Counted from the first letter of the stretch, positions 27,802 to 37,757 are shown. The stretch: DNA of 57,843 nucleotides from Acidobacteriota bacterium (GCA_016213785.1 JACQZQ010000089.1:1-57843), one strand, 5' to 3'. Program-made: numbers and translations. The notes: generated from the letters alone by a model not told the origin.

Positions 27802-29289
27802 TTAACTATTCTGAAACTGTTTAGAAGATGTTTCTGGTGCAGCACTACTCATATTTATGTCGTCTGAAGAGATGCCTTTTAATCCATAATACTTACGACA
27901 AGCTTTTAGTAACACAGCAATTTCTTCACGAGGGGCTATTTCAATACCTGCTTGAGAGAAAATTTTATTTAACCGGTCATAATCGTTTAAAAAAGACCGA
28001 TAAACCGCTACTTCACCTTCATAATTAAGTTGGGCAATTTGTTCTACAGTTATATCTTGTAAAGGATGTGTTTTAGCAGTTTTACTATGGCGACTAGGCT
28101 TAAATATTTGAATATAGATATTGTTGTCTTCTTCATGTCGATAGGAACGAAGGGCTGTATTAAATTTTTCTAAATAAGTCATTTTTAATGATAAAGAAAG
28201 CATTTCTAAAACACTTAAATTAGTATAATCACTACCAGCAGGAAATACTGGGGGTACAAAAGGAAAGAAAGTTAAAATAATAGCAGGAGTCTTATGTGTA
28301 GGTCTTACATAATTAATACGATCAATTAAGTTTTGTAAGTGTAAGCTCTTAATGACTCCTCCATCAGTATAGTATTTTCCTGTTTGTTGAAGATGAACAG
28401 GTTTAAAAAACACTGGGATAGCACAAGAAATCTCTACACATTTTGAAATAGGGACATCAATTAATTCATAAGGGAGATGTTCGCCATGATTGCCAAAAAC
28501 ACGTACTTGAGATGTATTTAGTTCTGCTGCATAAAGATATAGTTCTTTTGTTAAACTCTTAAAATTATCTTCGTAAGGAGAAAATTCTTCTATAACTTCT
28601 TTAATATATTGACCAATGCCTTCAGGATTATAAAGGCCACCTTTAATAGTATCTAAAACATTATGAATAACATTATTTACATTTGCTTGTTCAAATGCCC
28701 CATAACGAACTAAACGAGCTAGAACACGCATATCAGAAAAGCTTAATTTAGGAGCATTTTTCCCTGGTAGCCATATCATAGGTAAATCTAACCTAAGTAG
28801 TCCATTAACTACTGATGCAATAGTACGCAGGACTCCTCTAGAAAGCTGCTCGACTAAAGTAAAATACATAAGAGGTTGTGTGCCTAAAGCTCCACGAGAG
28901 AGAGAGGGAAAAGCCGCAGATTGTTCTAGCATTACATCTCGAATTGAGTGAGGTGAAAAGCCTAAGGCCATTAAAGTAGAAACAATTGCTCCAGCAGATA
29001 CACCTTGATAACCTGTTAGCAAGTCATTAAGTTTAGTTCCATGTTTTTCATCAAGGTTAAGAATTCTTTCTAATGCACATAGTCCACCTATTTCAAAACC
29101 AAGTGCTGGGACACCTCCGCCAGCTAGAGCTAAATAAATCAGACCATGTTGTTTATTTTTTTTGCCTTTGCGATGGCTATTAATAGGGGTAACATTACTA
29201 GTTTCCCGTTTTGACGGTTTTTCAGACATAGTTGCTCGCTTATGTTTGGAGATTTCTACAGGAGGAGATAAACCAAAAACATTGTACAT
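27802..29289 (-). CDS. Patatin-like phospholipase
   Basis: Patatin-family lipases hydrolyse acyl esters with a Ser-Asp dyad. The 495-residue product carries the oxyanion glycines in LALAGGGVPALGFEIGG, the nucleophile serine in GVSAGAIV, and the catalytic aspartate in YYTDGGVIKSL. The usual Arg after GGG (GGGxRG) is replaced here by Val-Pro. No signal peptide is visible, and the first 40 residues are basic and probably disordered. GTG 29292 and ATG 29289 both follow a short AAGG; a later ATG at 29229 (MSEKPSKRE) is also possible. It is the last gene of the long minus-strand run. Confidence 0.83.
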   Translation of the reverse strand: MYNVFGLSPPVEISKHKRATMSEKPSKRETSNVTPINSHRKGKKNKQHGLIYLALAGGGVPALGFEIGGLCALERILNLDEKHGTKLNDLLTGYQGVSAGAIVSTLMALGFSPHSIRDVMLEQSAAFPSLSRGALGTQPLMYFTLVEQLSRGVLRTIASVVNGLLRLDLPMIWLPGKNAPKLSFSDMRVLARLVRYGAFEQANVNNVIHNVLDTIKGGLYNPEGIGQYIKEVIEEFSPYEDNFKSLTKELYLYAAELNTSQVRVFGNHGEHLPYELIDVPISKCVEISCAIPVFFKPVHLQQTGKYYTDGGVIKSLHLQNLIDRINYVRPTHKTPAIILTFFPFVPPVFPAGSDYTNLSVLEMLSLSLKMTYLEKFNTALRSYRHEEDNNIYIQIFKPSRHSKTAKTHPLQDITVEQIAQLNYEGEVAVYRSFLNDYDRLNKIFSQAGIEIAPREEIAVLLKACRKYYGLKGISSDDINMSSAAPETSSKQFQNS

Positions 29290-29385
29290 CACCTTTTAGA
29301 TCTTACATATAGAGATGATTCCCCTAATTGGAAGCTCTAAAATATAATGATTTATTTATTTCTATTTTTTAGTCTAAGTTTAATA

Positions 29386-29688
29386 TTAAGAATGTTTTTC
29401 TAATAGTGTCCACGCTAACCCAAAACGGTTATTTTCTTGCATAGTAGCAATTGTTATAGTTGCATAATCTTGACCAACTGCCCAGAAAATATCTTTAATT
29501 TTTACTAAAGTTCCCGCAGATAAAGAAGAATAGGCTTTTCGTAGTTGGTAGACTTGATTTATTTGTGCTCCACAAGTGGTTTGTCCTGCTGGACATATAC
29601 CGCTTTGTCGCCTTTCTAACCAATTACAATGACTACAAAAAAGCTCTTCTAATTCTTTAATTCTTGTTGATTTGTCTTCTCTATTCAC
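29386..29688 (-). CDS. Small cysteine-containing protein of unknown function
   Basis: The 100-residue product is not recognised. Its N-terminal half carries four cysteines in CSHCNWLERR and GICPAGQTTCGAQ (residues 18, 21, 32 and 39), a spacing that could bind zinc or an iron-sulfur cluster. The second half (about 45-100) looks like a small alpha/beta domain. It lies between a TPR protein gene and the patatin gene in the same direction, with gaps near 100 bases on each side, so operon membership is uncertain. Confidence 0.62.
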   Translation of the reverse strand: MNREDKSTRIKELEELFCSHCNWLERRQSGICPAGQTTCGAQINQVYQLRKAYSSLSAGTLVKIKDIFWAVGQDYATITIATMQENNRFGLAWTLLEKHS

Positions 29689-29816
29689 AAAAAATTCCTA
29701 ATGTGTAAGTTTTCTAAAAATTATAAATTAAATTAGCAAAATCAAAAAGCTACAAAACATTAATAGCTTTTAATAAGGTCTAAAAAATCCTAAAAAAGTT
29801 AATTTTAGATGGTATT

Positions 29817-31949
29817 TTACCTAAGGTTTTCTAGATCTCTTAATTGAACTAAATAACTAGAGTTTCTAGGTTCTAGATTAAGTAGTTGGTTTAGTGCTGC
29901 TTTGGCTTCTTCCCAATTACCTTGTGAGCGAGCTTCTATTACTAGACGTTGTAGAGTACGTTTTAAGTTTGCTTCATCCTTCATTAGTATATAAAGCTTT
30001 ACAAGCATTTTTAATGAAGCAAGATGTTGAGGATTATTTGCTAAAGAGCTTTCTAATAAATTTATAGTTTGGCGCTCTTTGCGCTGAGAAATTAAAGCAT
30101 CAATACAGGAATCTAAAACTACTCCTACCATATCTAGTTGACCAACAAATAAAAATCTTCGTCCAAGCTCTAATAACTCATCTGTAGCATTACTATCTAA
30201 TTGGAATAAATTAAGATATGTTTTATAGGCCTGATCAAGTTCATTGTTATTAAGATAGGCTTTACCCAAAGCTCTAAGGAAATCTAAATTGTTAGGCTCA
30301 CTTTGACAGCAGGGAACAAGCATATCAATTGCTTTATGATAATCTTCTAAACTTAAGTAAATATAACCAAGACGTTCAAATGCTAATTGATGTAGAGGTT
30401 TAATTTTTAGAACTTCTTCATAAACTTCTGCTGCTAGTGGGTATTGCTTTTCTAAAAAAAGAATTTCTCCTGCTGTAAGTAAACCTTTAAGTGCTTGGGG
30501 TTTTTGTTTTTTAGCTAAGTAGATTTCTGCTAAACGACGCTGGTTAATTGGGTTTTTTGGTTCTAGGCTAACGGCTAACTCTAGAGCCTTAAAAACACCT
30601 TCTCTATCATTAGTTTGACTAGAATATTCAACAATTCTTTCACATTGTTGAAGTGCAATTTCTTGACAACCCTGTTCTGCACATATATTAGCTAGCTTTA
30701 GACTAGAAATAATATCTTTAGGATTAAGTTTATTTACTCTTTGATACATTAACATTGCTTGAGGAACAAGCCCTGAAGCCATACATTTTTCAGCAATTTT
30801 ACGAAAACTATCTATTGCTTCTTGACGCTGGTTTGCTGGTATATAAAGTTCTCCTAGTCTAGTTGCAATGGCTAAATTATCTGGTTCTAGCTCATAGACT
30901 TTCTTAAATTCTAAAATTGCTGCTGCTAAATTACGTTGTTCAATGTATTTGCCTACTTGTTGTGCAAGTTGAATTCTAGATTTAGCTCGTCCGGTTTTTA
31001 TCCATTCTGTAAATCTATTAAAAAGTCCTCCTTGAGTCAGTGTAAGTTTAGGGCCTTCTAGATTTTGAAAAGTCTTAGGTAGTTCTGCTTGCCAATAGCG
31101 TAAAAGCTTTTCTTGGTCTGCTCCTTGAATTTCATCATAAAAAATAACTAAATGATGGCCTATAGGAAGGGTTTCATCTGCTTTAGCTGAAAGTAGTTCT
31201 ATGGTTTCCACAAGCATTAATAATGGATGTAAGCTAAGTAATGTGTTAGTGTTTTGAGATTTAACCGATACACGACCAAAAGGTGCTCCAGGCAAGCGGC
31301 GAGCGTTTATTATTTGACTAATTGCCTGTGCTCCCATCAAAACTTCTGCTAAAGAAAAACTATTGGGCGATGGTTGCTCCATAGCTTCTAGCTCATCCAT
31401 AGGATCGTGAAAATAAACCAGTGGCAAAGCAGAAAGAAAGCCTGCATGTATATAGAGTGCTTTAAGTAAAGGAAAATAAGCTTGAAAATCTGTTTCACAT
31501 TCTAATTCGTTAGAATCTATTTCGCCTCTATATGGATAGAGTTGAGCAAAACCTAATAATGCTTGTATTAAACCTGAAACCTCTTGTCTCAGTTGAGGTG
31601 TTTCTGAGAACTTGTTATAAATGAGTAAGTAAAGCTCGGGTTCAAAAATTATTTCTTGGTTGCGGCGAAATAAAAATAATGTTTCTGTAAGTAAATTTGT
31701 TAGGGTACTTGCCGTTGGATTAAGTAACTGTTCTGCTATAGTTGGAGATTGGCGAGTAGAATTTAGCTTAGTTCTATAACTATCTTGAATTGCAATTAAA
31801 ACACAATATTTAAGTAATGCTTCTAGTGCTCCTGTAAGGGCTTTTGTCTTAGCAAAAGAATCTTCCTCCATTATTACACGTTGGTATTTTAACGCTAATG
31901 GTATAGGGTATTGATTTATTATTGTTTGATCAATTTTATCTATATCCAT
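29817..31949 (-). CDS. TPR-repeat protein downstream of thiD
   Basis: The 710-residue product has an unrecognised N-terminal region (about residues 1-330) that looks globular and helical, then about ten tetratricopeptide repeats to the C-terminus. Repeat cores include AAILEFKKVYELEPDNLAIA, RLGELYIPANQRQEAIDSF and LAEIYLAKKQKPQALKG. TPR solenoids bind partner proteins. The ATG follows the thiD stop directly (TAA then ATG with no gap), so it is co-expressed with the thiamin genes, although no thiamin role is evident. The repeats resemble those of the larger TPR protein upstream at 33771. Confidence 0.8.
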   Translation of the reverse strand: MDIDKIDQTIINQYPIPLALKYQRVIMEEDSFAKTKALTGALEALLKYCVLIAIQDSYRTKLNSTRQSPTIAEQLLNPTASTLTNLLTETLFLFRRNQEIIFEPELYLLIYNKFSETPQLRQEVSGLIQALLGFAQLYPYRGEIDSNELECETDFQAYFPLLKALYIHAGFLSALPLVYFHDPMDELEAMEQPSPNSFSLAEVLMGAQAISQIINARRLPGAPFGRVSVKSQNTNTLLSLHPLLMLVETIELLSAKADETLPIGHHLVIFYDEIQGADQEKLLRYWQAELPKTFQNLEGPKLTLTQGGLFNRFTEWIKTGRAKSRIQLAQQVGKYIEQRNLAAAILEFKKVYELEPDNLAIATRLGELYIPANQRQEAIDSFRKIAEKCMASGLVPQAMLMYQRVNKLNPKDIISSLKLANICAEQGCQEIALQQCERIVEYSSQTNDREGVFKALELAVSLEPKNPINQRRLAEIYLAKKQKPQALKGLLTAGEILFLEKQYPLAAEVYEEVLKIKPLHQLAFERLGYIYLSLEDYHKAIDMLVPCCQSEPNNLDFLRALGKAYLNNNELDQAYKTYLNLFQLDSNATDELLELGRRFLFVGQLDMVGVVLDSCIDALISQRKERQTINLLESSLANNPQHLASLKMLVKLYILMKDEANLKRTLQRLVIEARSQGNWEEAKAALNQLLNLEPRNSSYLVQLRDLENLR

Positions 31950-32756
31950 TTAATTATTTTCCAAAAAGTAAAAATGATTAAGAAGATTTCTACCCTTTCC
32001 AATTTTTCGAGATGCTTTTAGTGCTTCAGTAATAAAGTTTTTAGCTTTTTCTACAGATTTAATCAAATCATTTCCACAGGCAAGACCTGCTGTTATTGCC
32101 GAAGAAAGCGCACAACCCGTTCCATGTGCTAAATATGGCTCACGAGGTGCAAAAAAAGTTTTATAACTACTACCATCATATAATAAATCAATTGGATCTT
32201 GAGTTAAATGACCTCCCTTGATCAAAATGGCAGAATGACTAAAATTATAAAGCTTTTTTGCTGCTATTTTCATTTGCTCTAGATCTAAAATTTCTTCTTT
32301 AACTAAAATAGAAGCTTCTGTTAAATTAGGAGTAAGTAATGTAACTAGAGGAAATAATTTATTTATTACTGTTTCTATAGCATTAGAATTAAGTAGAGGA
32401 TAACTGCTAGTTGAATAAAGTAATGGGTCAAGAACAGTAAATCTTGGTTTATAAGATTTAAGAAAATCTATTATTACAAATACAATTTCCTCACTATCTA
32501 ACATTCCAATTTTTATAGCATCAATATTAGTATCTTTAGCTAGGGTTTCAAGCTGTTGCTTTACTAAATCTGCACTAAGTGGGTTGCTGGAATAAACTTT
32601 ACTAGTGTCTTGTACTGTAATGCTAGTTATTACACTCAAGCCATAGCAATTAAAAGCAGCAAAAGTTTTAAGATCAGATGTAATACCTGCGCCGCTTGTA
32701 GGATCAAAGCCAGCAATAGTTAAGGCAACAGGCTGTTTACAATTCTTTAAGCTCAT
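31950..32756 (-). CDS. thiD: Hydroxymethylpyrimidine/phosphomethylpyrimidine kinase
   Basis: ThiD phosphorylates HMP and HMP-P to HMP-PP for thiamin synthesis. The 268-residue product shows the family start ALTIAGFDPTSGAGITSDLK, TPNLTEASILV, ILIKGGHL and the ATP/substrate motif AHGTGCALSSAITAGLA. The length is normal. It overlaps the 3' end of thiE by 20 bases, indicating tight co-expression. No TPP riboswitch is visible upstream of the small cluster, and thiC and thiG are absent from the window. Confidence 0.94.
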   Translation of the reverse strand: MSLKNCKQPVALTIAGFDPTSGAGITSDLKTFAAFNCYGLSVITSITVQDTSKVYSSNPLSADLVKQQLETLAKDTNIDAIKIGMLDSEEIVFVIIDFLKSYKPRFTVLDPLLYSTSSYPLLNSNAIETVINKLFPLVTLLTPNLTEASILVKEEILDLEQMKIAAKKLYNFSHSAILIKGGHLTQDPIDLLYDGSSYKTFFAPREPYLAHGTGCALSSAITAGLACGNDLIKSVEKAKNFITEALKASRKIGKGRNLLNHFYFLENN

Positions 32757-33387
32757 TTACTAGTTCCGATAAATTAGGGGTTTCTGCAAAAAGTCTAATA
32801 GCTGCTAATCCTGCTACTTTAGATTCTAATACTAAACAGGCATTTTCCCTAGTTATACCGCCTAGAGCAATTATAGGACAACTAATAGTTTTAGTGGCTT
32901 GTCTAAGTAGTTCTAAGCCTAGGGGTTTACCATAAATTCTTTTAGAAGGTGTATCAAATATTGGGCTAAATAAAATAAAATCTGCGCCTTGGTCTGAGGC
33001 TAATTTAGCCTCTTCAATGTTATGAGTAGATACACTAATAATAAAATCATTTCCTACTAATTTTCTTACATCTTTAACAGGAAAGCTATTGCTAGGCAAA
33101 TGCACTCCATTTGCACCACAGGATAAAGCTATATCTAATCTATCATTTACTAAAATAGAAGTATGTTTAACTTCTTTAGTTAGTTGAGATACAAAGTTAG
33201 ATAAGTCTTTTGCCGAAAGGTCTTTTTCTCTGATTTGGAGCAAATCAATACCCGATTCTGAGGCTTTAACACAAAAACTTAATAGCTCATCTAAGTTTTG
33301 TTCGGAAGTTAAGTTTTTAAGATGGGGAGGGGATAGAACTTTACGGTCAGTTATCAAATATAGTTTAGTTTTGATAAGACTCATCAT
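32737..33387 (-). CDS. thiE: Thiamine-phosphate synthase
   Basis: ThiE joins HMP-PP and the thiazole phosphate to make thiamin phosphate. The 216-residue product has the usual motifs YLITDRK, LLQIREKDLSAKDL, ILVNDRLDIALSCGANGVHL, LFSPIFDTPSKRIYGKPLG and PIIALGGITRENA. It starts with two Met codons, so the start is 33387 or 33384. The 5' end overlaps the preceding small membrane-protein gene by about 23 bases. The gene order is small membrane protein, thiE, thiD, TPR protein. Confidence 0.94.
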   Translation of the reverse strand: MMSLIKTKLYLITDRKVLSPPHLKNLTSEQNLDELLSFCVKASESGIDLLQIREKDLSAKDLSNFVSQLTKEVKHTSILVNDRLDIALSCGANGVHLPSNSFPVKDVRKLVGNDFIISVSTHNIEEAKLASDQGADFILFSPIFDTPSKRIYGKPLGLELLRQATKTISCPIIALGGITRENACLVLESKVAGLAAIRLFAETPNLSELVNELKEL

Positions 33388-33670
33388 CTTTTTTTTCTGG
33401 TTCAGATTCAGATAATGTAGCGACCAGATTGCGAAAATTTTTTATTTCCCAAAGACAAATTAATAAATTAACTACTCCAAGCCCAGAAACAGCCCCTTTT
33501 ACATAACCACTCTGTAAGAAAGGAACTAAAGCTTGCCATTGTAGACGAGAAACAAGATATTCTAAAAAGAAATTATCAAACCAAAAATCAGACCAAGGAA
33601 CTATTAGTAGGACAATACCTACCTCAAAACATATAGCAATATAAAAAATTACTGTAATCTTGGTTGACAC
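33365..33670 (-). CDS. Small membrane protein upstream of thiE
   Basis: The 101-residue product is not recognised. It has two hydrophobic segments (about residues 5-27 and 58-75), an aromatic-rich loop between them (SDFWFDNFFLEY) and an acidic, charged C-terminus (ESEPEKKDDES). It probably sits in the inner membrane with both ends on the same side. It overlaps thiE, so translation is likely coupled, but no thiamin-transport family match is evident. Confidence 0.65.
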   Translation of the reverse strand: MSTKITVIFYIAICFEVGIVLLIVPWSDFWFDNFFLEYLVSRLQWQALVPFLQSGYVKGAVSGLGVVNLLICLWEIKNFRNLVATLSESEPEKKDDESYQN

Positions 33671-33770
33671 AAAACCTCAATCATTTAACTTCCTATTCTA
33701 AAAAACTTAAATAGAGTTTAAAAAATAGGTTGTTAAAATAAAACCCAAATTTTAAGAATTGGGTAAATGT

Positions 33771-36700
33771 TTAATTATTCTCTTCACGCATTTTTTCTTG
33801 TATTTCTCTTATTCTACTTCCTATATCACGATAATTAATATCTAATGCGTAAACTTCCTGTAAGCATTCTAGTGCTTTTTTATATTCGTGTAGGTTTTCA
33901 TAAGCATCTGCTAGATCAAATCTCATTGCTTGATATTCTTCATCTGATCGGTTGGGTGCTTCTAGTCCACGTTTATACCAGACTGCCGAAGGTCTTGCCA
34001 TATTATTACGTAAAAAGCAGTAACCAAGCATATTACAGCAATTAAAATAATTGCCATCTTCACTAGCAGGCGAGCTAGCCTTAAAAGCTAATTGGAACTG
34101 TTCAATTGCATCATCAAAGAGTTCCATATCTTTATAAGCAAGTCCAAGATTATAGTGGGTTTCAAAGTCTGGTTTATCAGCAGTTTCAAACTCATTTACA
34201 AACTCTTCTTCAAATAAAGAGGTTAAGCTTTCAGCATCAAGTAAAGATCCTGTTGTAGGTTTTGAACTAGAAGTTTTAGAAGACGTACTTTGGCTATTAG
34301 ATGCTGCTGTTTTAGCCATTGGCAAGACATCTTGAGTTGGCATCTCATCTAATTCGGCTTCAACATCAGAGATTAAAGAATCAAACATTGAGACTGCTTG
34401 ATTTTGCTGTAGAGCTATATTTTGTGCTTTTGAACTTAAAATCTCTGGTATTGGAGCAGGTGCTTGAGGTGGAGGTGGTAAAGGTCGTTGTGATGAAGGT
34501 GCACTAGTACTTGGTGATGCAAATGGGTTAAATGTACCAGGAGTAGAAGCATCTAAGAATGCTCCTTCAGGGAGTTCTTCAATAGGTTCTAAGTCTGAAG
34601 CAGTTTGTAAGAATTTAGACGCAGCACTAGGCGCAGGTTTACTAATGCCTATTTTAGCAAAACGCTCTAAAATAGCAGGGTGATTAGGGTGTTGTTTTTC
34701 TAGGTCTTCTAAAGTGCTTCGGGCTATTTCCATATAGCCTTGTTGAATATAAAAATCTACTCCATCTAGCTCATCTTTAAGAATTTTATCTTTTGCTAGC
34801 TGATTTGTCCCACCATCATCGATTGTTATTTCAAATTTAGCGCTTTGTAAGTCAGGAACCTCCCCCTTAGCTCCTAAAGGTGTAGCAGGAGCAGTCCTTG
34901 AAGGTGTTTGAGGTGTAGGGGGGAAAATATTAGCAAAAGATGTAGGTTGGTTAGCTTGTGGCATTGCTGGCGAAGAGGATTGCCCAAAAAGGTTTGGCAT
35001 ATCAAAAGAAGAAGGTGGTGCAACTTGTTGGCTAAAAGGATTAAAGTTACTTGATGGGCTAGACATAGCAGGAGGAGGTGTAGTTGCTGGCCCTGCTTGT
35101 TGATTAAATAGTTCTGGTAGCCCATAAGGTAGCGATGAAGTTGGTGGAGGTGCTGTTGGACTAGGAGAACTGCTTAATTTACTTGATAGGTCAAACGCGC
35201 TAAGGGTTGAAGCTTGAGGTTGATAAGTGGTGCTTTGGGGTTTTACAACATCTGCTTTTGGCTGAGAAAAAGAAGAAGGCTCAAAACTAAAATCTGAGCT
35301 TAAAGCATCATCTAAATTTATTTCTATTGAGTCTGCAAGCTTAGATACAGGCTGCCCATTGCGAGCAGGGGCTTTAGCTGCATTAGCGGGTTTTAACTTA
35401 GGATTAAGTTCATAGGCTTCAGATAATAGATCTGAAGCTAAAGCTTTATCTCCTTGAGACTCATAAAGTTTAGCAAGTGTCATACATTGACTTGCTGCTT
35501 TTTCTTCTTGGCCTCCATCAATATAAACTTGTTTAATTTTTAGACGGACTTCAATATTGCTTGGATATTGAGAAATCAGCCTTTCTAATATTTGTGCTGC
35601 GCTATCTGCATAACCTCTATTAAGAAATAGTTCTGCCTGGAGTATCTGACTATCAATTACTTGATTATCTGCTGATACTTGACTTGTTGAAAGTGGTGTA
35701 TTTGCCGCCGCTACAGGCTCAAATACATTTGGAATTGAGTAAGTTGGTTGCTGAACTTTAGGTGGTGTTGTTTTAACAGTTTCTATAGTTCCACCTAAAC
35801 TAATTAAACGTTGTTTATGAGATTGTTCATCAGGCTCAATTTCAACTAATTTCTTTAATGCTTCAATTGCATCGTCTTTTCGTTGCTGACGAAGTGATAC
35901 TTCAACAATAGTATTTAATGTTGAAGCTAAATTGTGATCTTCACGAGTACGTGTATAAATATCAGCCATACGCTTAAGTGCTTGCATATGGTTAGCATCA
36001 TACTCCAATATACCTCTTAGTAAATTAACTGCTTTTTCCTCTTGGCGACGAGCAAATAGTAAGTCTATACAACAATCTATCGCCCCTATAGTGCGATCAA
36101 ATTTCCCTACTTCTAAATAAGCTCTTCCTACTTGGATAAGGTAATCATACCTAGATTTATCAATATCCAATAAACGAATAAAAGTTTGTTCTGCTTGCTC
36201 TAACATTTTAGCGCTTATATAAGTACGACCAAGAATAACCATTATATCAACGTCATTTGGGTTATTTTCAGATGCTTGTGTAAGTAATTCTATTGCTCTA
36301 TATGGGTCATTTTGTTGTATATAAGCATCGGCTAAAGATTTAAGAGCTATTTTAGAGGAGGAATTTATTGAAGCAGCCTTAGTAAAAGCAGAAATTGCAT
36401 CGGGGATACGCCCTTTTTTAGCAAATTCTTGGCCTGCATAAACATAAGCATCATGTGCTTGTTCATCAAGACCTTCAACTTGATAGCTTTCAGCTAATTT
36501 TAATCTTACAGCAGTATTTTCTGGGTCTAGGTCAGCTATTTTTTGTAAAACTTCTAAAGCTCTTTTTGTCTGTCCATTTCTTTTATAAGCATCAGCTACA
36601 ATCAAATATTGCTGACGGGCATCAACAATTAAACCTTGTTTTGAGTAAAGATCGGCTAGTTTTAATGATGTATCAAAATTAGAAGGCTCTAGTTTTGAGA

Positions 36701-36953
36701 TCTTTTTATACATAGCAATGGCTTTTAGGGTAAAACCATTTTCACGATAATTTTCTGCAATACGTGAGAAATTTTGAATAGCTTCTTCTGTTCGACCAGC
36801 ACGGACGCACAAATCCCCTAATGTATTAATCATAGTTAAATCATTAGGATCGGCCTCAACAATTTTTCTGTACTCATCTATTGCAGCAGGGATTTTCCCT
36901 TGTTGAACATATTTCTCAGCCGATTTTAATACCTTTGCTTTATTGAATGACAT
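33771..36953 (-). CDS. Large TPR protein with Pro/Ser-rich linkers
   Basis: The 1060-residue product has three parts. Residues about 1-400 are tetratricopeptide repeats (for example YVQQGKIPAAIDEYRKIVEA and TLGDLCVRAGRTEEAIQNF). The middle (about 440-900) mixes further TPR-like helices with long Ser/Pro/Gln/Ala-rich linkers. The C-terminal 140 residues hold more TPRs (THYNLGLAYKDMELFDDAIE). No signal peptide or membrane helix is seen. Such proteins act as assembly platforms; similar long TPR proteins occur in gliding or pilus-bearing bacteria, but I cannot assign a pathway. It shares its repeat style with the TPR protein after thiD. Confidence 0.85.
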   Translation of the reverse strand: MSFNKAKVLKSAEKYVQQGKIPAAIDEYRKIVEADPNDLTMINTLGDLCVRAGRTEEAIQNFSRIAENYRENGFTLKAIAMYKKISKLEPSNFDTSLKLADLYSKQGLIVDARQQYLIVADAYKRNGQTKRALEVLQKIADLDPENTAVRLKLAESYQVEGLDEQAHDAYVYAGQEFAKKGRIPDAISAFTKAASINSSSKIALKSLADAYIQQNDPYRAIELLTQASENNPNDVDIMVILGRTYISAKMLEQAEQTFIRLLDIDKSRYDYLIQVGRAYLEVGKFDRTIGAIDCCIDLLFARRQEEKAVNLLRGILEYDANHMQALKRMADIYTRTREDHNLASTLNTIVEVSLRQQRKDDAIEALKKLVEIEPDEQSHKQRLISLGGTIETVKTTPPKVQQPTYSIPNVFEPVAAANTPLSTSQVSADNQVIDSQILQAELFLNRGYADSAAQILERLISQYPSNIEVRLKIKQVYIDGGQEEKAASQCMTLAKLYESQGDKALASDLLSEAYELNPKLKPANAAKAPARNGQPVSKLADSIEINLDDALSSDFSFEPSSFSQPKADVVKPQSTTYQPQASTLSAFDLSSKLSSSPSPTAPPPTSSLPYGLPELFNQQAGPATTPPPAMSSPSSNFNPFSQQVAPPSSFDMPNLFGQSSSPAMPQANQPTSFANIFPPTPQTPSRTAPATPLGAKGEVPDLQSAKFEITIDDGGTNQLAKDKILKDELDGVDFYIQQGYMEIARSTLEDLEKQHPNHPAILERFAKIGISKPAPSAASKFLQTASDLEPIEELPEGAFLDASTPGTFNPFASPSTSAPSSQRPLPPPPQAPAPIPEILSSKAQNIALQQNQAVSMFDSLISDVEAELDEMPTQDVLPMAKTAASNSQSTSSKTSSSKPTTGSLLDAESLTSLFEEEFVNEFETADKPDFETHYNLGLAYKDMELFDDAIEQFQLAFKASSPASEDGNYFNCCNMLGYCFLRNNMARPSAVWYKRGLEAPNRSDEEYQAMRFDLADAYENLHEYKKALECLQEVYALDINYRDIGSRIREIQEKMREENN

Positions 36954-37109
36954 AGTCCGGCCGCTCCGCAGTTGAAGACTTGTTTTGGGTTTAATTTGAA
37001 ATGGGTTTAAGGCTAAAAACTAACATACACAACTGCTATTGTCAACCGCTTTATCTTATAGAGGCTATGGCTAAAAGTGCCTTGTTTAGTCATCTTTAGA
37101 GTTAATATT

Positions 37110-37757
37110 TTAATCAATTTCTAAAGGTAATAGCTCTTGTAAGTCGTCTTCTAATACACCATGGAAAGTTTTTCTATGAATAGAACTTGCTCCATGCTTA
37201 CGCAAACTTGCTAGGTGTTTTGCTGTACCATATCCAACATTCTTAGCAAAACCATAGCTAGGCCAAGTTAAATCATACCCCTGCATTATTTCATCTCTTG
37301 CTACCTTTGCCACAATTGATGCAGCTGCAATAGATACTGATAAACTATCCCCTTTAATAATAGCCCTTTGAGCTATTTTTAACTTAGGTATAGAAAACCC
37401 ATCTACTAATATATATTCTGGGGTAATCTTAAGTCCTTCTATTGCCTTAAACATAGCCTTTAAGCTAGCTTGATGAATGTCAGTTTGATCTATTTCTAAA
37501 GCAGAAATCCCTACAATAGAAAAGGCAAGCGCTTTGTCTTTTATCTCACTGGCTAATTGATTTCTTACTTTTACACTAAGTTTTTTAGAATCGTTTAAGC
37601 CATTAGGTATATTATCTAGGTCTAAAATTACTGCTGCTGCTAAAACTGGCCCAGCCAATGCTCCTCTTCCAACTTCATCAACACCAGCAATCAACTTGAT
37701 TCCTTGGTCTGATAACTCAAGTTCTATTTTATTAGTACAAAGGTTTGGCTTTTTCAT
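37110..37757 (-). CDS. rnhB: Ribonuclease HII
   Basis: RNase HII cuts RNA in RNA-DNA hybrids and starts ribonucleotide removal from DNA. The 215-residue product has the metal-binding AGVDEVGRGALAGPVLAAAV (Asp-Glu), the aspartate in EYILVDGFSIP, the serine-rich SIAAASIVAKVARDE, and YGFAKNVGYGTAKH. All catalytic acidic residues appear intact. Its start codon is at the edge of a heptanucleotide tandem array, and AAGAG units of that array lie 3 and 10 bases upstream of the ATG as the only visible ribosome-binding sequence. Confidence 0.95.
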   Translation of the reverse strand: MKKPNLCTNKIELELSDQGIKLIAGVDEVGRGALAGPVLAAAVILDLDNIPNGLNDSKKLSVKVRNQLASEIKDKALAFSIVGISALEIDQTDIHQASLKAMFKAIEGLKITPEYILVDGFSIPKLKIAQRAIIKGDSLSVSIAAASIVAKVARDEIMQGYDLTWPSYGFAKNVGYGTAKHLASLRKHGASSIHRKTFHGVLEDDLQELLPLEID

